DNA of 19,449 nt from CAYPUG01 sp964413905 (GCA_964413905.1 CAYPUG010000044.1:1-19449); one strand, 5' to 3'. Counted from the first letter of the stretch, positions 9,201 through 15,614 are shown. A program made the numbers and translations. The notes: a model not told the origin generated them from the letters alone.

Positions 9201-10565
9201 AACGATGACGGGGTGCGACAGGCGGGTGAGCCGGGTCTGGCTAATGTCCGTCTCTCCCTTTATGGCCCGGGCGCGGATGGCGTGTGTGGAACCGGGGATG
9301 ATGTGTTGTTCGCCGTCGCGTACACGGACGGCAACGGCGTGTACATGTTCTACGGTCTCCCCGCGGATACCTATTGTGTGCGTGTGGATGAGGATACAGT
9401 ACCCGTGGGCATGGTGTTGGGCACCCATTTCACCAATCCATACGGTCCGATCGTGCTGGCCGACGGCGCCACGTTCCTAGATGCGGACTTTGGATACACT
9501 GCAGCGACTGTGGAAGGCACGGTGTTCGAAGACGCGAACGGCAACGGTTCTCAGGATGCAGGTGAGGATGGTATAGCCGGTGCTCACGTGTGTCTTTATA
9601 CGACGGCGTCTTCTACACCGTTGGTGTGTGCGGACACGGACGCGGCCGGACATTATGAGTTCGATCAACTGGCTCCCGGCGATTATCGGGTACGCCTAGA
9701 TTCCTGGCCTGGAGGTTACGAACTCACCACGAACCAAGAGATCTCGGTGACGGCACCGGCCGGTCAGGTGACCCGGGCCGATTTCGGCCTGGCCCGACCC
9801 GCGGTTGGGGTCGTCAAGCGTTTTGATGTGCCCATCGGGGAACCGGTAAAGGTGGAAGTTGGGGATACGGTGACGTTTACCGTTCGGGTGCAGAATACAG
9901 GGGGTGTGCCGTTGGCTCTCGTACCCCTCGAAGATACATATGATTCCACCTATCTGCGTTTTGTGCGGGCGGAGCCCATGCCGGACACAACAGCCGATGG
10001 CCGTCTCGTGTGGAATGACTTGACTGCTGCAAGCGATTTGGCTGCCGGTCAAGAGATCGTGGTACGGGTGGTCTTCGAGGCGCTGGCAGAGACGGACGGC
10101 ACCACGAACACCGCGACGGTGACCGGCGCTCAATCCGTAGGGGGGCAAACGTTGCCGGACATTTCGTCTCAGGTAACGTTCAGCATCCAGCCGCCCACCG
10201 CGGTCACCATGGCCTCCATCTTTGTGGAGTTTGACGAACAAGGCGCGGTGGTTCTGAACTGGACCACCACCGCCGAATTCGACAACTGGGGGTTCAATAT
10301 ATACCGGGCCGAAGTGAATGACCCGGACCGGGCGGTGAAAATTAATCCCGATCTCATCCCCGGTCAAGGGCAATCGGTTATGGGGGCCACATACCGTTAC
10401 GTGGACAACACGGTGGAGTCCGGTAAAACGTATTGGTACTGGGTGGAGGATGTGGACTTTGATGGACACGGCACGTGGCACGGCCCCGTGGAGGTGTACG
10501 TTCCCGAACGTCTGGAGCCGGGAGATACAGGCGGTCTGATCTACCTGCCTGTCATCATGCACTAA
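6249..10565 (+). CDS. Large secreted repeat protein with DUF11 and SdrD_B domains (putative adhesin)
   Basis: 1438 aa from ATG 6249, chosen because AGGAGG (6239-6244) precedes it and a Sec signal peptide follows (MLEKRFIRW, hydrophobic core, cleavage likely after QVSA near residue 31). Layout: an unrecognised beta-rich domain (about 32-361, rich in Trp and aromatic residues); three DUF11 repeats starting near 362, 486 and 610; four SdrD_B-like Cna_B folds starting near 730, 859, 974 and 1086; a fourth DUF11-like domain near 1184; and an Fn3-like C-terminal domain from about 1323 (VVLNWTTTAEFDNWGFNIYRAE). Six DxDxDG-type loops (such as DVDGDGVRDPNE, DLNGNGVADPGE) suggest calcium-stiffened stalk modules. 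The protein ends IYLPVIMH; it has no LPXTG, PEP-CTERM or transmembrane anchor. Likely an extended cell-surface or sheath protein. A binding role is inference from architecture only. Confidence 0.88.
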   Translation: MLEKRFIRWFAFTVILTFILTVSGPMPSQVSADTPVFPIFDGYPKQGCFGYVVGSTGMWYGRGTISVDVPGPVVDAWLIWEGVNDTDDPGNPDTTSLTVNGQSIVGQMTDHTRYSSIHADWYQWVANVGPTGYNLISPGSNTLFITEWWPLGEYKDGSHSQDPRRNGVALMVIYDRSPCNDPVEIVPYFGSDYIWWQGAPNLDGGPLTMNHVFSFDPSPNDREAHLVINFAGPSQYAAVTGICRETAVWAAVGHGTPPDHIAETGFPGTTGVNGGVKVGANLFNQSPPCEQTIAYPLLSYSGGYVDAEWATTDLVFEIPAGDEWLSVQLESVSEGNPPVRPGGESGAWTAGIFEIPLPPPDVTLTKTDGLDQAEPGQTITYTVNFQNAGPGLAQDVRITDTLPAYTSFVDCTTTVGSCSETDGVVTVDVGDMGPGDAGVLQVVVRLDPVFPAGTTTLVNRAVISTPTQGDDPTNNEATDSTDVHAVVELRLEKSAAPEPVEAGSVLTYTLTWFTGGNAFADDLTLVDTLPEHVTFVSASDGGTYDAGSRAVTWLLGDHVPGDGGTVTLVVAVDTPLPNGTVLHNVAHLSDASGVGADAEATSTVHSEHTLHVEKSGPAEVEAGGVMTYTITYRVEGNEPAPNARLTDLLPEYTEYVSGGTYDADANRVTWDLGTLNPPTEGTVTLVVRAVDRVLNNTLVTNMVTFEDGDPGTPAVQDTTSTRIHSAYLPGTIGDTVWHDVDGDGVRDPNEPGIGGVTVDLYEDVNVNGIVDAGDTFVARATTDIHGHYIFNNVIEGRYLVTVSDTAGALAGMTKTAGAAGVNDNSQADPYLVILGNGETNLTADFGYTTAGGVGGGGAVSIGDLVWRDMNGDGTYDAGAEAGIPGVTLLLTRDLNGNGVADPGEPTFGVLTTDATGHYLYADLPPDKYVVDVTDENHVLTFYTLTTGNDPMAVDVSGGTDFLDADFGYQPVGTGRIGDLVFYDKNDDGVRQAGEPGLANVRLSLYGPGADGVCGTGDDVLFAVAYTDGNGVYMFYGLPADTYCVRVDEDTVPVGMVLGTHFTNPYGPIVLADGATFLDADFGYTAATVEGTVFEDANGNGSQDAGEDGIAGAHVCLYTTASSTPLVCADTDAAGHYEFDQLAPGDYRVRLDSWPGGYELTTNQEISVTAPAGQVTRADFGLARPAVGVVKRFDVPIGEPVKVEVGDTVTFTVRVQNTGGVPLALVPLEDTYDSTYLRFVRAEPMPDTTADGRLVWNDLTAASDLAAGQEIVVRVVFEALAETDGTTNTATVTGAQSVGGQTLPDISSQVTFSIQPPTAVTMASIFVEFDEQGAVVLNWTTTAEFDNWGFNIYRAEVNDPDRAVKINPDLIPGQGQSVMGATYRYVDNTVESGKTYWYWVEDVDFDGHGTWHGPVEVYVPERLEPGDTGGLIYLPVIMH

Positions 10566-10575
10566 CGGTAAAGTA

Positions 10576-10610
10576 GCTGGCAGGCCGCGGTGAAACCGTC
10601 GGCTGCCGGC
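10576..10610 (+). promoter_or_regulatory. Intercistronic stem-loop between the large surface protein and the PEP-CTERM mini-protein
   Basis: The RNA can form a stem of about 14 bp: GCTGGCA (10576-10582) pairs with TGCCGGC (10604-10610) with one G-U. GCCGCGG (10584-10590) pairs with CCG-t-CGGC (10596-10603) around a TGAAA loop. There are single-base bulges at 10583 and 10599. It is not followed by a clear U run (CCTCGTATCTTTG), so it is better read as an mRNA 3'-end protecting or attenuating hairpin than as a full terminator. It lies 10 bp after the stop of the upstream gene and 17 bp before the ribosome binding site of the next. Confidence 0.6.
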
Positions 10611-10643
10611 CCTCGTATCTTTGACCAAAGGAGGGAGGCTCTC

Positions 10644-10862
10644 ATGCGACGTCGTCCGATGTTTCTCATGTTGGCACTGGTGGTTGTTACGTTGACACTG
10701 GTCGCGGTGGGGCCGGTGTTCGCGGCCCCGCACATGGGTATCACCCCTACCCCAACGCCTGGGGGACCTCCGTCACCGGCGGAGATCCCTGAACCTGTTA
10801 CGTTGGCCCTGGTAGGGGTCGGTGTTGCTGGGGTACTCGGTTACATGCGGCATCGACGGTAA
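10644..10862 (+). CDS. 72-aa PEP-CTERM sorting-signal mini-protein
   Basis: The start at ATG 10644 is set by a strong ribosome binding site AAAGGAGG (10627-10634). The protein has a Sec signal peptide (MRRRP, hydrophobic 7-22, cleavage likely after VFA at residue 27) and a Thr/Pro-rich stretch (TPTPTPGGPPSP). It ends in a textbook PEP-CTERM signal: IPEP at 48-51, a hydrophobic helix TLALVGVGVAGVLGYM, then the basic tail RHRR at the very end. PEP-CTERM signals are normally recognised by an exosortase (EpsH/XrtA type), which cleaves near the PEP motif. After both cuts only about 20 residues would remain, so the mature product would be a short Pro-rich peptide. No exosortase is in the window. 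It lies 78 bp after the large surface protein and may be coexpressed with it. Confidence 0.8.
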   Translation: MRRRPMFLMLALVVVTLTLVAVGPVFAAPHMGITPTPTPGGPPSPAEIPEPVTLALVGVGVAGVLGYMRHRR

Positions 10863-10867
10863 TCTTG

Positions 10868-10950
10868 GGCACGCAGGGGAAAATGGGAAAGCATCGTGTG
10901 AGCGGGGAACCCCGCTTGTAGGAACACGCGATGCTTTCCCCCTGTGCGCC
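10868..10950 (+). terminator. Long compound stem-loop: candidate terminator that also covers the start of the next gene
   Basis: Nested pairing: GGCACGCAGG (10868-10877) with CCTGTGCGCC (10941-10950), 9 of 10 paired including one G-U; then GGGAAAGCATCG (10885-10896) with CGATGCTTTCCC (10929-10940), 12 bp perfect; TGTG (10897-10900) with CACG (10925-10928); and an apical AGCGGGG/CCCCGCT hairpin (10901-10907/10910-10916) with loop AA. It is followed by TTTAT at 10951. The thermodynamic strength is obvious, but the U tract is short. It may end the transcript of the surface-protein genes, or fold in the mRNA and block the ATG at 10931, which lies inside the right arm. Confidence 0.65.
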
Positions 10951-12259
10951 TTTATGGCGGAAGGAGGAGCGCATTACCGGAAAACGTCGGTTTTCCCGTC
11001 GCGATTTTCTACGTCTTCTGAGCAGCAGTTTAGCCGCGTTGATGCTAGAAGCTTGTCGTCGTAAGGGGGCATGGACCCCGACGGCGCGGCCTTCCCCTAC
11101 CCCGTTCAGGCCTACAGCAACGCCTACAGTCACACCTCAGGAATGGTATCGGCAACACCTGCCTCATGTGTACGGTGGGAACGATACATCTTCTTTGGAC
11201 GCGAGCATCTCTCCGTCTCCCACACCGACGGCATCCCCCACGGCATCCCCCACGCCGACGCCTACTCCGACGCGTGCTACCGCCGCGCCCACACCGACGG
11301 CCACCCCTTTTCCGCCGGGACCGGCCAGCAAGTTGGGTGTGTTCGTTGCGTACAAGCATCCTCAACTTTTCGACCTGTTGCGTACCGGGAACCTGGCCGT
11401 TGTGAAAACTTTGGAATTGGACCCTACCTTTCTTACGGAAATTAAGCAAGCCGATCCGGATGTTTTGGTCATTGCTCGTTTAACTCCCTTGGAAGATGTG
11501 GATTGGGCGCGGGTGGATCCGCGGGCAAAAGCTCGGGATTTCGTCAACCGCTTATTGGCGCGAGCGACTCATCCCGCTCATCGTGCTCTGGTGGACGGGT
11601 GGGAGGCGTACAATGAGCCGGTGGTAGAGACCGCGGACGCGATGGCTCGCTTGGCAGAATTCGAGGCCGAGCGAACCCGATTGTTGGCTCGGGAGGGTAT
11701 TCGGTCTTGTGTAGGGAATTTTTCTGCCGGCCATCCTCGCTTGGACTTGTGGCCCCATTTCTTCCCTGCCCTGCACGCGGTTCAGGAGCACAAAGGGTTT
11801 CTCGGCTTACACGAGTATTCCGCGCCGTACATGTGGTTCGGATACGGGCGCTACCAACTTCGTCCCGGCGATGATGAAGGGGACGAAGGGTGGCTGACGT
11901 TGCGATATCGCAAGGCCTACCGTCATTATTTTCAGCCCGCTGGTTTGGTGGTTCCCCTGGTGCTGACAGAAGTAGGTATCGATGGCGGTATACAAGACCG
12001 GCCTGGGCCGCGAGACGCACGCGGATGGCGGGATTTTGTGGACTTCTGGCGGAAGGAAGGCTTCATCAGCACCACCCCGGAGGGGTTCTACATGGAACAG
12101 CTCGCCTGGTATGATAGCCATTTGATGGAAGACCCATACGTGAAAGGAGCCGCCATTTATGCTTTGGCGGTGTTCGGCGATTGGGCCAATTTTGAGATTT
12201 CGGGTGAGTGTGCGCGGCTTCTGGAGCAATACTTGCGGGTACATCCTCCCCGTCGCTAA
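10931..12259 (+). CDS. Tat-type lipoprotein, clan GH-A glycoside hydrolase-like
   Basis: 442 aa from ATG 10931. The N-terminus carries a twin-arginine motif SRRDFLRL (22-29), a hydrophobic stretch and a cysteine at 42 in the context LMLEAC. The context resembles a Tat lipoprotein signal, although Glu at the -2 position is not ideal for a lipobox. Residues about 49-132 form a Thr/Pro/Ser-rich linker. The domain from about 133 looks like a (beta/alpha)8 glycoside hydrolase of the clan A type: E229 in YNEPV fits the acid/base position and E347 in LTEVG the nucleophile. Substrate is unknown. The start is uncertain: ATG 10931 is buried in a strong hairpin, while ATT at 10973 has a near-perfect ribosome binding site AAGGAGG (10961-10967) and would give a more usual signal peptide length. 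If ATT is used the protein is 428 aa. Confidence 0.82.
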   Translation: MLSPCAPLWRKEERITGKRRFSRRDFLRLLSSSLAALMLEACRRKGAWTPTARPSPTPFRPTATPTVTPQEWYRQHLPHVYGGNDTSSLDASISPSPTPTASPTASPTPTPTPTRATAAPTPTATPFPPGPASKLGVFVAYKHPQLFDLLRTGNLAVVKTLELDPTFLTEIKQADPDVLVIARLTPLEDVDWARVDPRAKARDFVNRLLARATHPAHRALVDGWEAYNEPVVETADAMARLAEFEAERTRLLAREGIRSCVGNFSAGHPRLDLWPHFFPALHAVQEHKGFLGLHEYSAPYMWFGYGRYQLRPGDDEGDEGWLTLRYRKAYRHYFQPAGLVVPLVLTEVGIDGGIQDRPGPRDARGWRDFVDFWRKEGFISTTPEGFYMEQLAWYDSHLMEDPYVKGAAIYALAVFGDWANFEISGECARLLEQYLRVHPPRR

Positions 12260-12284
12260 GGGCCTCGGTCTTTTGGACGCGAAT

Positions 12285-12313
12285 TTGTTCCTCTCCTACG
12301 CTCCCGGTATACT
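12285..12313 (+). promoter_or_regulatory. Putative sigma-70-type promoter for asd
   Basis: A TATACT box at 12308-12313 (5 of 6 to TATAAT) lies exactly 17 bp downstream of TTGTTC at 12285-12290 (TTG matched, second half poor). It is in the right place, about 130 bp before the asd start and after the stop of the preceding gene. Transcription would begin near 12320. Confidence 0.45.
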
Positions 12314-12342
12314 GCACATCTCAGTTATGGGCCTCGGCTTCA

Positions 12343-12371
12343 AAGGGGAAAGTATCACAAATTTTCCCCTT
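12343..12371 (+). promoter_or_regulatory. Stem-loop in the asd leader
   Basis: AAGGGGAAA (12343-12351) pairs with TTTCCCCTT (12363-12371), a 9-bp perfect stem plus a G-U closing pair inside, loop of about 11 nt. It is downstream of the putative promoter and about 70 nt before the asd start. It is not followed by a U run, so it is a leader structure rather than an obvious terminator. I do not recognise a known riboswitch (for example a lysine riboswitch) in this short leader. Confidence 0.4.
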
Positions 12372-12443
12372 CTTGGCATGACGGGCGCTAAAAAGGTGTG
12401 AGCAAAGTCGTTCATCTTCCGTGTGATATAAAGGGGGAACATC

Positions 12444-13505
12444 ATGGCCGAAATAAAGCGACGGGTGGGTATTTTAGGTGCAACCGGCGCGGTGGGCCAA
12501 AGGTTCATCCAACTCTTGGCCGATCATCCCTGGTTTGAAATTTCGGTCCTCACCGCGTCCGAACGGTCCGCCGGCAAACGATATCACGAGGCAGTGCATT
12601 GGATTTTGGACACCCCCATTCCCAAACAAGTGCGAGATATGGTCGTGGTCGAAACGACGCCGGAAGCTGTGAACCAGCAGTGTGATATCGTCTTTTCTGC
12701 GCTGCCCGCAGGGGAGGCCCGCCACGTGGAACCCGCGTTTGCCGCGGCAGGGTATGCGGTGTTTTCCAATGCCTCTGCTTTACGCATGGAGGAAGATGTG
12801 CCCCTGGTCATTCCGGAGGTCAATCCCGATCATTTGGCCTTGATCCGGGTCCAGCAGCAAAGGCGCGGTTGGTCGGGGTTTGTGGTGACCAATCCGAACT
12901 GTTCTACCATTCACTTAGTGTGCGCGTTGAAACCTCTGCACGAAGCGTTCGGCCTCTCTCAGGTGATGGTGACGACGCTTCAAGCCATCAGCGGCGCCGG
13001 CTATCCGGGTGTAGCCTCCTTGGATATCGTGGATAATGTCATCCCGTACATTCCACGAGAAGAAGAGAAGATGCAAACAGAGCCCTTGAAACTGTTGGGC
13101 GTGTTCGAGGAAGATCGCGTTGTGTTCGCGGATGTAACGATTAGCGCCGCGGTGCACCGCGTGCCTGTGTTGGATGGTCACACCGAGGCGGTGGCGTTCA
13201 AGTTGAAGCGGGAGGCTTCGGTGGAGGAGGTGAAGGCCGCTCTGCGGGATTTTCGGGGGCTGCCGCAAGAGTTGGGTCTCCCTTCAGCCCCGGATCCGGC
13301 CATCATTGTACGCGAGGAACCGGATCGGCCTCAACCCCGGCTAGACCGCATGGCCGGGCGGGGGATGGCGACTACCGTAGGCCGGGTCCGCCCCGACCCT
13401 ATTCTGGATTACAAGATGGTGCTTTTAGGCCACAACACCATTCGTGGCGCAGCCGGCGCTTCTATTCTGAACGCGGAGCTCGCCCTAGCGCAGGGGTTGA
13501 TATAG
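12444..13505 (+). CDS. asd: Aspartate-semialdehyde dehydrogenase, archaeal/fungal type
   Basis: Makes L-aspartate 4-semialdehyde from aspartyl phosphate with NADPH, the branch step to lysine/diaminopimelate, threonine and methionine. 353 aa, as expected. The nucleotide-binding loop GILGATGAVGQ is at 9-19, the catalytic cysteine is C153 in TNPNCSTI, and the acid/base histidine lies in AAVHRVPVLDGHTEA (H246 most likely). The mid-region LQAISGAGYPGVASLDIVDN and the C-terminal GRVRPDPILDYKMVLLGHNTIRGAAG match the archaeal/yeast branch rather than the E. coli-type enzyme. The start ATG 12444 is preceded by AAGGGGG (12431-12437). No lysine or threonine genes are next to it, so it appears monocistronic. 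It converges on the MoeA gene across a shared terminator. Confidence 0.95.
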   Translation: MAEIKRRVGILGATGAVGQRFIQLLADHPWFEISVLTASERSAGKRYHEAVHWILDTPIPKQVRDMVVVETTPEAVNQQCDIVFSALPAGEARHVEPAFAAAGYAVFSNASALRMEEDVPLVIPEVNPDHLALIRVQQQRRGWSGFVVTNPNCSTIHLVCALKPLHEAFGLSQVMVTTLQAISGAGYPGVASLDIVDNVIPYIPREEEKMQTEPLKLLGVFEEDRVVFADVTISAAVHRVPVLDGHTEAVAFKLKREASVEEVKAALRDFRGLPQELGLPSAPDPAIIVREEPDRPQPRLDRMAGRGMATTVGRVRPDPILDYKMVLLGHNTIRGAAGASILNAELALAQGLI

Positions 13506-13514
13506 AAAAAATAC

Positions 13515-13552
13515 CCCGGGTGTTTCGGGCAAACACGCCTGAAACGCCCGGG
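13515..13552. terminator. Bidirectional intrinsic terminator between asd and the MoeA-fusion gene
   Basis: CCCGGGTGTTTCGGGC (13515-13530) pairs with GCCTGAAACGCCCGGG (13537-13552): 16 bp with two G-U wobbles and a 6-nt loop. On the - strand it is followed by a T-rich stretch (TATTTTTTC, read from 13513-13505), so it is a good terminator for the MoeA gene that ends at 13558. On the + strand the tail (AACCTTCAC) is poor in U but the stem alone may end asd transcription. Confidence 0.85.
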
Positions 13553-13557
13553 AACCT

Positions 13558-15513
13558 TCACTCCGGTTTGACTACGGCGATGATTTTCCCCATTGGAGAA
13601 GTGTCGTATCCGCCCAGGGCTTCTACCGCGTCGCGGAAGCGATCGGAGTGGATGACCTCCAGCAAAGGGGCGAGCAAGGGGCTGTCGAAATATGTTTTGG
13701 GGATGATGAGGTCATAACGTTCCTTGAAGAGCGGCACAAAGTCCAAACCCAGGGCTTGAGCTGCAGCCAGGATCCCGAGTCCACAATCTGCAGCCCCACT
13801 CTTCACCGCGGCCGCCACGGCCAGGTGGGTGTATTCCATTCGTTCGTATCCTTTGATGCGCCGTGGGTTGATGCCGCGCTTTTTCAGCTCATAATCCAAG
13901 AGCACGCGGGTGCCTGCCCCGCGTTGGCGATTAATGAAAGTGACGTCTTCCCGAATGAGATCGTCTAGTCCTTGGATGTTTTTGGGGTTCCCCGGCGGGA
14001 CAATGAGCCCTTGTTCACGGTACACGAATCCCAACACGACAATTTCCCGCTGGGGGATGAGGCGGCGAATGTAGGGGATATTGTACTCGCCTGTTTCCTC
14101 ATCTAAGAGGTGGGAGCCGGCAAGGTGGGCTTCATCCCGTTGGAGGGCCATCAACCCGCTGAGACTTCCCACGTTGGTAGAGATCAGGCGGACCCCTTTC
14201 TGTTCCCGCTGCAGTGCGTCGGCCAGGAGGTCCATGGTCAGGTCGTGACTGCCGGTGACGACAATGGTGTGATCCAGGACCTCGGGCGGGATGAGGAGCT
14301 CGGCTTCAACGTCCTGGCCCGCGTGTAGCCCTTCGACAAAGCGTGGAATACGAATGATACCGTCTGCTCGGACTAAGGACATGATGACCGAAGAGCCCCG
14401 TTTGAGAGGGGTGGCGACAACGCGTTCTCCTACACGTCCCAGCGTTACCCGCATGAATTCATCATCCCCCAGGGAGGAGAGGACTTTCCGGGTTAGCGTG
14501 ACGGTGACTTTCGGCCGTTCGGGAGGGGTGAGGCCCTGCATTCGGTAGAGGAGGGGGCGGGCAAACAGGTCAAACGCGAGGGCCGCGGCCACCGGGAATC
14601 CCGGCGCTCCCAGGATGGGAATTCCGCGAGCAACGCCTAATACGATAGGATGGCCGGGACGGACTGCGACGCCGTGTGCGAAGAGGGTGCCCAATTCTTG
14701 CACGACCTGGGCCGTGTAATCCTCCGAGCCGGCAGAGGACCCCGCGTTGATGATGACCATGTCGTATTCGTTCAGCGCGCGGTTGACAGTGTCCCGAATG
14801 AGGTCTTTGTCATCGGGCAAAATGTCGAAGCGGGTTGGGATGCCTCCACACTCTTCGACCAGGCCGGCCAGGACCAGGGAGTTAAATTCGACGATCTGCC
14901 CCGGTTGTAAGGGCGTGCCGGGGGGGACAAGTTCTGTGCCTGTCGGGATGATGGCAACCCGGGGACGACGCCGTACGATGACGCTATCGTGACCGGCGCC
15001 GGCAATGGCACCGATGTCTTGTGGGCGTAGCCTGTGGTTTGTCGGGACGATAAGTTGGCTGATGACGATATCTTCGCCCATTAATCGCACGTTCTTCCAA
15101 GGCGCGATAGGGTGAAGGATTTCGATGTGGGTGGGAGGGCCATATCCGAATTCCTCACGCACGGGTTGGGTGTGCTCTATCATAATGACGGCGTTTTTCC
15201 CTTCGGGGATGGGGTCTCCCGTGTCCACGTAGATGGCCTGGGTACCGATGCGTAGCCGTTTGGGAGTTGTCTCCGTCGCGCCTATGGTGTCCTCGGCCCG
15301 GACCGCGTATCCGTCTACCGCGGAGGCATGGTAGTGCGGTTCGGAGACCTTGGCCCATACGGGACTGGCCGTTGCCCTGCCCGTCGCCTGCCACAAGGGA
15401 ACCCGCTCACCGTTGAGGGGAATGAGTGCGCCCGCTTGTTCTAATCCCTTCCACCAGCGGCGTAGCGCTTCTTCCAAGGGAATGTCTTCCAAGTACGGTG
15501 TGGGTCGTGTCAT
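13558..15513 (-). CDS. MoeA-like molybdopterin biosynthesis protein fused to a PBP-like (LysR-substrate/molybdate-binding type) domain
   Basis: 651 aa. Residues 1 to about 405 are a full MoeA: SAVDGYAVRAED (64-75), PTGTELVPPGTPL (190-202), the INAGSSAGSEDYT loop (255-267), PGHP (286-289) and GAPGFPVAAALAF (302-314). MoeA inserts molybdate or tungstate into adenylylated molybdopterin. From about 415 to the end there is a second domain of the periplasmic-binding-protein-like fold (PBP_like, as in LysR-substrate/molybdate-binding proteins), with TGSHDLTMDLLADAL, RGAGTRVLLDYELKKRGI and GAADCGLGILAAAQALGLDFVPL. This MoeA-PBP architecture is known in archaea and some bacteria; the added domain may bind an oxyanion or a Moco intermediate. 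A ribosome binding site AAGGAGG lies about 12 nt before the ATG, a little far. No other Moco genes are in the window. Confidence 0.9.
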   Translation of the reverse strand: MTRPTPYLEDIPLEEALRRWWKGLEQAGALIPLNGERVPLWQATGRATASPVWAKVSEPHYHASAVDGYAVRAEDTIGATETTPKRLRIGTQAIYVDTGDPIPEGKNAVIMIEHTQPVREEFGYGPPTHIEILHPIAPWKNVRLMGEDIVISQLIVPTNHRLRPQDIGAIAGAGHDSVIVRRRPRVAIIPTGTELVPPGTPLQPGQIVEFNSLVLAGLVEECGGIPTRFDILPDDKDLIRDTVNRALNEYDMVIINAGSSAGSEDYTAQVVQELGTLFAHGVAVRPGHPIVLGVARGIPILGAPGFPVAAALAFDLFARPLLYRMQGLTPPERPKVTVTLTRKVLSSLGDDEFMRVTLGRVGERVVATPLKRGSSVIMSLVRADGIIRIPRFVEGLHAGQDVEAELLIPPEVLDHTIVVTGSHDLTMDLLADALQREQKGVRLISTNVGSLSGLMALQRDEAHLAGSHLLDEETGEYNIPYIRRLIPQREIVVLGFVYREQGLIVPPGNPKNIQGLDDLIREDVTFINRQRGAGTRVLLDYELKKRGINPRRIKGYERMEYTHLAVAAAVKSGAADCGLGILAAAQALGLDFVPLFKERYDLIIPKTYFDSPLLAPLLEVIHSDRFRDAVEALGGYDTSPMGKIIAVVKPE

Positions 15514-15556
15514 GGCGAATGTGAGCCTCCTTGTTGGTAAGTAATAAGGATATTTC

Positions 15557-15602
15557 CTTCTTTACGACAAGATGCATAAAACGCGATGTGTCGGTCAATC
15601 AG
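15557..15602 (-). repeat. Half copy of the MITE-like element (one arm with terminal repeat)
   Basis: This 46-bp stretch aligns without gaps to 16801-16846, the right arm of the element between herA and rnc, with 40 of 46 identical bases. The terminal part reads CTGATTGACCGACA on the - strand, one base different from the 14-bp terminal repeat. The matching left arm and the central palindrome are absent, and no flanking duplication is seen. It lies directly upstream of the MoeA gene, in the same orientation relative to that gene as the full element has to rnc. Confidence 0.75.
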
Positions 15603-15614
15603 GGCAATCGTGTA

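Noticed and set aside
8193..9428. 411-codon open frame on the - strand opposite the large surface protein
   Set aside because: The + strand encodes clear SdrD_B repeats in this stretch; the opposite frame shows low-complexity His/Arg/Val/Thr content, no known domain and no ribosome binding site.
8436..9560. DxDxDG loops taken as dockerin or EF-hand domains
   Set aside because: They sit at the start of, or within, SdrD_B (Cna_B-like) modules at regular distance; paired dockerin helices are not present.
9696..10733. 345-codon open frame on the - strand opposite the end of the surface protein and the mini-protein
   Set aside because: It is a mirror of GC-rich codons in real + strand genes; composition is His/Arg-rich and it crosses the intergenic hairpin and the next gene.
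11074..11325. CCCAC/CCGACG-rich repeated DNA looking like a tandem repeat or CRISPR
   Set aside because: It codes for the Thr/Pro/Ser linker of the Tat-type lipoprotein; there are no regular repeat-spacer units.
15514..15610. Molybdenum-cofactor riboswitch before the MoeA gene
   Set aside because: The only paired element on the - strand here is a 5-bp hairpin beside a mobile-element arm; the known multi-stem Moco RNA pattern is not visible.
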